Positions 8,128 to 12,506 of a stretch of 12,506 nucleotides of DNA are shown piece after piece; the first letter of the stretch is position 1, and the number at the start of each line of letters is the position of its first letter. The stretch covers positions 1 through 12,506 of the forward strand of contig CAMPUN010000008.1 of NCBI GenBank assembly GCA_946997275.1, given 5' to 3'. This DNA is from an uncultured Porphyromonas sp. GTDB taxonomy: Bacteria > Bacteroidota > Bacteroidia > Bacteroidales > Porphyromonadaceae. The notes under the pieces are model-generated. The model was not told the origin of the DNA. It was given only the letters and a program-made list of their open reading frames with translations, and ran no database searches. A program made the position numbers and the translations under genes.

Positions 8128-9636
8128 TTAGTAGCGGTTGATAAGATTTACCGTATAGCTGTGGATCGTCCAGGGGAGTACGCGTAGCTGTACAGAGAGG
8201 TGAGTCTTCTTCGTCTCTAGAGGCTCATCAGGCTTGATCTCGTCCTTGTCTGCTACACCCATCTCGCCGAAGCCAGTGATATGTGCATGGTAGACCTGGT
8301 TGCGTACCGTAGGAGACTTGCTGATTGTCTTGGTCAGATCGTTATAAGGAACGTCTGGGTTCAGCCAGATGTAGTAGTACATCTCACCATTCTTGTACTC
8401 CTTAGTGCTCTGCTTCTTCTCGTAATCGGTGCCAGTTACGGTGACATCCATAGCCTCAGCCTTCTCCTTGGTAGAGTAGAACTTACCATCAGATAGACCT
8501 AGGTAAACAGTCTGTGCCTCGGTGCCAGTAGGAGCAGCACCATCGATCTGGTCTACGGTGAAGGTAGCCTTGATCTCAAACATGGTCGTGTTGCCCTTCA
8601 TGTACTTGCCATCAGCGTGTGTGACAGGGAGGACGAACTTGCTAAACTTCTCCTCACCTAGAGCAGCCTTGACATTAGCTAGCTCATTGTTCTCCTTGAC
8701 GAGAGCTTTCTGGTAGTTACCAGCGTCAGAGTAGAGCATCTTGTTTGCACCCTCTGTAACTAGGTCAGCCCAAGTTGTAGATGTAGGAGCAAAGTCATAG
8801 ACAGGAGCTGCGACCTTCCAGTTCGTACGATCCTCTAGGACGTTGAACTGTAGGGCGCTACCAGTGACCTGATAAGCGATGTCCTTGACAGTAACCGTCG
8901 CGGTCGTAGACTCTGTTGTGGTGCCCTGAGCATCTGTGAGGGAGCGCTTGATTTCGATCGTCTTCTCGACCTGATCGTCTACAGTGACGATAGCACGAGA
9001 AGCGACACGTGATACGCGTACCTCGACACGGTTAGCCTTACCACCGATAGCGTCTTCCTTGCTGATGTTTGGTGCGATCGTCACGTCCTCAGGAGCGGTC
9101 TCGTTGGTCATCAGGACGATGTCCTTATCGTTCTCGTACTTAGCTACATCGTTGATAGCGGCTGCCGCAGCGACAGCCTTCTTGAACTCTGCGTCGAACG
9201 TAGCTGCATCAGCTGCCTTCTGATCGAGGAGGGTTGTGACCTTGCTGTTGACATCATTGATGACGACATAGACCTTTACCTTGTCACCAGACTTAGCCTC
9301 TACAGCGAGGTTAGGAGCGAGGATGCCGTTGTTGATGCCGTTGAAAGATGCCTCCGTGAAGTCATCTGAGCTGATCGTGGTAGCACCATTAGAGGTGGTG
9401 GCTACGTAGACCTTGATCTTCTCGATCTTGTCGCGACCCTGCCACTCACCTTTTTCGTTGTAGTCTCCAGGTAGAGCACGAGTCTCAGGTGCTGGGAAGC
9501 GGACTGATACACCTACGTAGGTGTCGCACTGACCGTTTTGGAGTGCAGCGTCTTGTCTGTCACTCTTGCAGCTTGCTAGCCCGAGCAGGAGTGCTGCAGA
9601 GGCTAGAAGCGCTGTTCTCATTCTTAGTTTCATCAT
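8128..9636 (-). CDS. mfa1: Mfa1-like major fimbrillin, shaft subunit (502 aa)
   Basis: Structural subunit that polymerises into the shaft. The signal peptide ends in LASC (Cys23). ETR|ALPG (Arg53-Ala54) sits like the Arg-gingipain cut that activates Mfa1 and FimA. Segments I recognise from P. gingivalis Mfa1 are GEWQGRDKIEKIKVYV (63-78), KVKVYVVINDV (119-129), KYMKGNTTMFEIKA (344-357), YYIWLNP (421-427), VRNQVYHAHI (444-453) and the C-terminal VLPWTIHSYTVNL (486-498). It is shorter than P. gingivalis Mfa1 (about 560 aa, from memory) and lacks the Pro/Asp-rich stretch before the last strand. Two consecutive ATGs (9636, 9633) follow an A/T-rich leader without a Shine-Dalgarno sequence, usual for well-expressed Bacteroidota genes. 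No TAnnTTTG promoter is visible in the 87-base gap upstream, so transcription may come from further up or from a non-canonical site. Confidence 0.92.
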   Translation of the reverse strand: MMKLRMRTALLASAALLLGLASCKSDRQDAALQNGQCDTYVGVSVRFPAPETRALPGDYNEKGEWQGRDKIEKIKVYVATTSNGATTISSDDFTEASFNGINNGILAPNLAVEAKSGDKVKVYVVINDVNSKVTTLLDQKAADAATFDAEFKKAVAAAAAINDVAKYENDKDIVLMTNETAPEDVTIAPNISKEDAIGGKANRVEVRVSRVASRAIVTVDDQVEKTIEIKRSLTDAQGTTTESTTATVTVKDIAYQVTGSALQFNVLEDRTNWKVAAPVYDFAPTSTTWADLVTEGANKMLYSDAGNYQKALVKENNELANVKAALGEEKFSKFVLPVTHADGKYMKGNTTMFEIKATFTVDQIDGAAPTGTEAQTVYLGLSDGKFYSTKEKAEAMDVTVTGTDYEKKQSTKEYKNGEMYYYIWLNPDVPYNDLTKTISKSPTVRNQVYHAHITGFGEMGVADKDEIKPDEPLETKKTHLSVQLRVLPWTIHSYTVNLINRY

Positions 9637-9723
9637 TGTTAGTTGATTAAATTGTTATTATGAAGTACTGTTCTAGTTCTTTGGATTGAAGTTTGGAGCT
9701 TGTATCCTAATTCATAGGGCGGG

Positions 9724-11190
9724 TTACAAGCTTTGTAGTAGCTTCTCTAGTTCGACTAGATTGGCCGTAGCCTCCGGGCTGCCCTGAGCCTTGGCCTGCT
9801 CGAGGTAACTCTTGGCCTGCTCGTAGTTGCCCAGCTTACTATAGGCGACACCTATATTATTGAGTGCGTTGGGGTCGTGCTGTAGTTTGCTCAGACGATC
9901 TATGGCGACCTGATAGCTGCCCGCCTCGATGTCAGAGGCACTAGCGTTGATGATGGCTACAGGCTCATCGGGGAACATACGTGTAGCTATGTCAAAGACC
10001 TGCTTGAACTCAGGCGAGTCGGCTGGATAGGTTTTGGCGACGAGATACATCTCGTTGAGGCTGAGCAGGCGTGGATTGACCTTGATGACTTCACGCGCCT
10101 CAGCTACGTCAAACGCCTTGACCTCGTAAGCGACCGTGTATTCCGTACGACGTATCTGCGGGTAGTAGTCGCGCAGCATGATCTGATAGGTCTCGCCACG
10201 GGAGAGACGCTTGAGATGCGCATCACGAGCATCAGGATTGTCGACCTCGTCGATGATGCGGAGTATCTCGTCCTTGTCCTGTATGGAGGAAGCCGCAATG
10301 ACCTCACGGGTCTTGACCCAGTCCTCGCCATATCCTGATACCTGGAGCTGCTTGGTGGGCAGGCTATAGCGCTGCGCTAGGTACTGTGCGAAGGAGTTCG
10401 AGCGACGCTCTGCCAGTGCCTTGTTGTAGCTGAAGGTACCCTCTGGAGAAGCGTATCCTACGACAGAGAGCTGTGTCACCTTGATATTCTTGTCTCCCGT
10501 GATCTCATCCATCACCTTACGCACCTCAGCTAGGACCTGTCCATTGCTCTTGTAGTTGGGATCTAGGTCGTGCTTGGCAGAGCGGAAGTTGAGCACCGCT
10601 ATATGCTTGTCAGCACGCGCCTTGATCGGCTCTACCTCAGGAACGATATAAGAGAGCTGATAGCTCGGCTGGTAGGGATCTGTGAGGAAGGGGGTACGGA
10701 GCATCTGTGTCTCCTCGAGCTTGAAGCAGTCGGAGCAGCCATAGACACGCTCCACGAGGAGTAGATCGGCCTGACTCATCCACTCCTTGCGGGGGATGGT
10801 GTAGCTATAGGTGACTCGCTGTGCGGTGCCATTCTTACGGCGTAGTGACTGTAGTGCCTCTGTGTCCCACTCATCGCGGATACCAGTAGAAGCTTTGCGC
10901 TCCTGTATGATGCTACGCTTACGCCCCTCGATCTGTACTGGGGGAAGTAGCTCGACCACCTTGCCACTATCCTTCATACGCAGGGCGGGAGAGAGACGTA
11001 GCAGGTCGTTGGATCGAAGGTTGAGCCCGTCGAGGACGATATCCATCTGTACGGTCACGATATCTGTCGCTTTGCTCACCTCTAGATGATCCACTGAGAT
11101 CTGATGGATATAAGGTCTCTGAGCTGAAAGAGCAGCTGGGAGCGTCAGTAGCAGTGATATGGCCACTAGGGCGTATTTGATCTTGTTCAT
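9724..11190 (-). CDS. DUF3868/OmpA-family periplasmic protein with C-terminal TPR (488 aa)
   Basis: Probably links the fimbrial apparatus or its partner barrel to peptidoglycan. The ATG at 11190 gives a signal peptide with likely cleavage after LSA (residue 23); a TTG two codons upstream is less likely. Residues about 24-180 resemble the DUF3868 domain found beside Bacteroidota fimbrial genes, with a paired-cysteine motif CSDC at 152-155. Residues about 196-300 form an OmpA-like peptidoglycan-binding domain: AVLNFRSAKHDLDP, VVGYASPEG and NKALAERRSNSFAQYL with the conserved Arg pair. The C-terminal 100 residues contain a TPR (DPNALNNIGVAYSKLGNYEQAKSYLEQA, split here as DPNALNNIGVAYSKLG and NYEQAKSYLEQA), and a second weaker helical repeat lies before it. 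It starts 20 bases after the barrel gene, and the two were probably co-inherited. Direct involvement in fimbriae is inferred from context. Confidence 0.85.
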   Translation of the reverse strand: MNKIKYALVAISLLLTLPAALSAQRPYIHQISVDHLEVSKATDIVTVQMDIVLDGLNLRSNDLLRLSPALRMKDSGKVVELLPPVQIEGRKRSIIQERKASTGIRDEWDTEALQSLRRKNGTAQRVTYSYTIPRKEWMSQADLLLVERVYGCSDCFKLEETQMLRTPFLTDPYQPSYQLSYIVPEVEPIKARADKHIAVLNFRSAKHDLDPNYKSNGQVLAEVRKVMDEITGDKNIKVTQLSVVGYASPEGTFSYNKALAERRSNSFAQYLAQRYSLPTKQLQVSGYGEDWVKTREVIAASSIQDKDEILRIIDEVDNPDARDAHLKRLSRGETYQIMLRDYYPQIRRTEYTVAYEVKAFDVAEAREVIKVNPRLLSLNEMYLVAKTYPADSPEFKQVFDIATRMFPDEPVAIINASASDIEAGSYQVAIDRLSKLQHDPNALNNIGVAYSKLGNYEQAKSYLEQAKAQGSPEATANLVELEKLLQSL

Positions 11191-11210
11191 AGTCAAGCTG
11201 TTCGTCTAGG

Positions 11211-11807
11211 TTAAAAGAGATATATGAGCGACATCGTGGCGCGTGTCACACCCCAATAGTTGTATGCTCCCTCATCCTCCTTGGTGCCACAAGTAGCGCA
11301 GGGAAACTTCTCATAATGTATGCGTGCGTAGCCGCCTCCTATGGAGGTCTCTACGTTCCAATGCTTGCTGAGTATCCACTGATAGCCATAGGATAGACCA
11401 GCACCGTAGAAGTAACCCTGGAAGCGATGATTGTTGAACGCCTTGAGTCTCCCGACGGGGATATTGATACCTCCTATATTATATTGTCCCGTGTGAAGGT
11501 GTAGTCCTAGGAAGTGTCCATTGAAGACATCACAAGCCCACCAGCGTAGCTCAGGCTGGAGCAACCAATGCTTATAGCGGGTGTCCTCGTCAAAAGCCCA
11601 TAGGCTCCCGCCGCCACCTATCTCTAGTGTGAGCTGCTTGCCTAGTCTAAACTCGGCTGCAGCGTTTGGTGCTGTGGTAGCTCCATAGAGGAGATTAACC
11701 TTGCCAGCTACCTTTTGCGCCTCTCCCTGTGTAGGTAGTAGGAGTAGTAGGCAACCAGTGAGGAGGGCTAAGAGCGCCCTCTGTGTGTTACGATAGTGAT
11801 GCATCAT
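11211..11807 (-). CDS. DUF3575-family outer-membrane beta-barrel protein (198 aa)
   Basis: Small outer-membrane barrel, first gene of the cluster. The ATG at 11807 gives a regular signal peptide (basic start, hydrophobic 11-25, cleavage after GEA at 30); an in-frame ATG at 11855 would add 16 residues ahead of it and cannot be excluded. An LTGC at 16-19 looks like a lipobox but is followed by more leucines, so signal peptidase I is more likely. The mature protein consists of alternating strands with aromatic girdles and ends in SLIYLF, the terminal Phe typical of barrels inserted by the BAM complex. The FPCATCG motif (168-174), followed by Tyr-rich YNYWGVTRATMSLIYLF, matches the DUF3575 C-terminus as I know it. 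DUF3575 genes commonly sit next to DUF3868/OmpA genes in fimbrial loci of Bacteroides relatives. Its function is unproven; exit channel, assembly factor or anchor partner are possibilities. Confidence 0.8.
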   Translation of the reverse strand: MMHHYRNTQRALLALLTGCLLLLLPTQGEAQKVAGKVNLLYGATTAPNAAAEFRLGKQLTLEIGGGGSLWAFDEDTRYKHWLLQPELRWWACDVFNGHFLGLHLHTGQYNIGGINIPVGRLKAFNNHRFQGYFYGAGLSYGYQWILSKHWNVETSIGGGYARIHYEKFPCATCGTKEDEGAYNYWGVTRATMSLIYLF

Positions 11808-11922
11808 AGGATAGATAAAGCGTATGGGTGTGTATCGGATAGAGTGTGTAAGCATGAGGTCGTCTTGACTAAACGAGGGGGTAGCTTAACAAGTGGCAAA
11901 GAGATTAAGACACAACGAGTGG

Positions 11923-11947
11923 GGTAGAGCGACTGTGTCGCTTTACC
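11923..11947. repeat. Inverted repeat/hairpin in the operon leader
   Basis: GGTA-g-AGCGAC and GTCGCT-t-TACC flank a TGT loop. The plus-strand RNA would form 11 pairs including one G-U; the minus-strand RNA has an A-C mismatch at that place. No U-tract follows on either strand, so it is not an obvious terminator. Function unknown. Confidence 0.5.
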
Positions 11948-12041
11948 GATAAGGTAGTTCACAAAAATGATAAGCCCTTGGGTTGTTTGGGGGCGATGTG
12001 TAGCGAAAGCGGAAGAAGACGAGTTGGAGCGGTACGAGCTA

Positions 12042-12055
12042 CTCTCTCTCTCTCT
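12042..12055. repeat. (CT)7 dinucleotide tract, (AG)7 in the transcript direction
   Basis: Seven uninterrupted CT units on the plus strand. It lies about 190-250 bases upstream of the first gene, inside the probable leader. Tracts of this kind can change length by slipped-strand pairing; whether this one varies cannot be seen from one sequence. Confidence 0.8.
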
Positions 12056-12168
12056 TTAGCATTGCGGTCATATCCGTACTCCACGCAGTCAACCCGAACT
12101 CGTGCTCATGAAGAGACGAAGAGCGAGCGAAGGCGAGGTGCCAACTAGATAGAGGGAGGCATAGGGAG

Positions 12169-12189
12169 GAATGTTTCAGCGAAACATTC
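12169..12189. repeat. Perfect 9-bp inverted repeat with 3-base loop
   Basis: GAATGTTTC and GAAACATTC flank AGC. No U-tract adjoins on either side, so a terminator is unlikely. It could be an RNA structure in the leader, a protein-binding site or part of a dispersed repeat. Confidence 0.6.
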
Positions 12190-12309
12190 GACTGTTGCTC
12201 TAGAAGATATGATATGTCAAGAGCTAGGTTCACTAGATTAGTAGTTGTTTTGTTGTGTATTTAGAGCCGTGATTTTCATTGAAAGTGGACTTCTCCAGGG
12301 TTTCTAGTA

Positions 12310-12347
12310 CAAAAGTAGAGGAAAAATTTCGGTCCTTGTTTGTCAAA
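12310..12347 (-). promoter_or_regulatory. Candidate Bacteroidota promoter for the fimbrial operon
   Basis: On the minus strand TACTTTTG (12317-12310) fits the TAnnTTTG -7 element exactly. A TTTG (12347-12344) lies upstream, but the spacer is 26 bases instead of the usual 19-21, so the -33 element is poor and an activator may be required. Transcription would begin near 12,303 and run toward the barrel gene. Confidence 0.45.
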
Positions 12348-12383
12348 TTCGATCAATCGTTTGACATCTTCGATCAATCGAAG
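12348..12383. promoter_or_regulatory. Two tandem dyad repeats upstream of the promoter candidate (possible operators)
   Basis: TTCGATCAATCG occurs at 12348-12359 and again at 12369-12380, 21 bases apart start to start, which is two helical turns. Each copy contains CGAT-CA-ATCG; the second extends to CTTCGAT-CA-ATCGAAG (12368-12383) with perfect 7-base arms. They lie directly upstream of the candidate -33 element, where an activator dimer pair would bind. Confidence 0.5.
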
Positions 12384-12478
12384 CGACTTTGGTGATTTTT
12401 TTTGAGTGTGCTGGAGGCGATTTGCGACTAAGTCGTTGTGTGTCAAAGGGATCTTATCTGATAGTCACGTGAGAAGTC

Positions 12479-12502
12479 AAAAATCGCCACGTGGCTATTT
12501 TT
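12479..12502. repeat. A/T-flanked palindrome at the right edge, possible weak bidirectional terminator
   Basis: AAAAAT-c-GCCACGTGGC-t-ATTTTT is symmetrical except for one pair. The GC core allows only a three-pair GCC/GGC stem once a loop is left, so termination would be weak. It may close a neighbouring gene outside the window, or be a protein site. Confidence 0.3.
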
Positions 12503-12506
12503 TTCC

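Larger units (their letters stand above)
11856..12506. other. 650-base upstream region without a convincing gene
   Basis: I find no open frame here that looks like a real protein. The longest is a 64-codon minus-strand frame (12233-12039) with no family resemblance, ending within an AG repeat. The region instead contains a promoter candidate (12310-12347), two tandem dyads (12348-12383), a 9-bp hairpin (12169-12189), an (AG)7 tract (12042-12055), a hairpin at 11923-11947 and a palindrome at the right edge. If the promoter is real, the first gene has a leader of roughly 450-500 bases. Confidence 0.6.

Noticed and set aside
11808..11855. ATG at 11855 for the barrel gene
   Set aside because: It adds 16 Pro- and Tyr-containing residues ahead of an otherwise normal signal peptide. 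Kept as an alternative, not chosen.
12039..12233. 64-codon minus-strand frame in the upstream region
   Set aside because: It has no signal, domain or family resemblance, contains a perfect hairpin within its sequence and ends in an AG repeat. Chance frame or repeat-derived is more likely.
12466..12493. Two CACGTG hexamers 22 bases apart at the right edge
   Set aside because: Only six bases are shared, and the second is explained by the larger palindrome. Two occurrences could be chance.

Overview
The window is a fimbriae (pilus) locus from a Bacteroidota bacterium, most likely a Porphyromonas species. All seven genes lie on the minus strand, so transcription runs from about 12,300 down to 1. 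The organism call rests on three things. The major subunit closely resembles the P. gingivalis minor-fimbria protein Mfa1. Most gene products carry Bacteroidota-type lipoprotein signals with no Shine-Dalgarno-like sequence upstream. The only promoter-like site is of the Bacteroidota TAnnTTTG type. The fairly balanced base composition would suit the P. asaccharolytica/uenonis side of the genus, but that is a guess.

Layout in transcription order: (1) 12506-11856, a gene-free 650-base upstream region with a promoter candidate, two tandem dyad repeats just upstream of it, an (AG)7 tract and several hairpins. (2) 11807-11211, a DUF3575-type outer-membrane beta-barrel. (3) 11190-9724, a DUF3868/OmpA-like periplasmic protein with a C-terminal TPR. 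(4) 9636-8128, the Mfa1-like shaft fimbrillin. (5) 8073-8019, a strong intrinsic terminator. (6) 7986-7000, the Mfa2/FimB-like anchor lipoprotein. (7) 6932-5289, 5280-2662 and 2651-75, three large fimbrillin-like accessory or tip lipoproteins separated by only 8 and 10 bases. (8) 47-1, a terminator that closes the operon.

Inferred working model: the polymer subunits (Mfa1-like and the three accessory proteins) are exported as lipoproteins and cut after a conserved Arg that precedes the first core strand. They then assemble by donor-strand exchange through their C-terminal strands. The Mfa2-like protein has no Arg in its first ~108 mature residues, so it would stay lipidated and anchor the fibre. 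The barrel and OmpA-like proteins would help exit through, or attachment at, the outer membrane and peptidoglycan. The terminator after the shaft gene would make shaft subunit abundant and anchor/tip subunits scarce. The most notable points are this partial terminator, the tandem dyads upstream of the promoter candidate, the C-terminal motif shared by shaft and anchor, and a set of tip proteins unlike P. gingivalis Mfa3-Mfa5. I see no RNA genes, insertion sequences, CRISPR arrays or broken genes.
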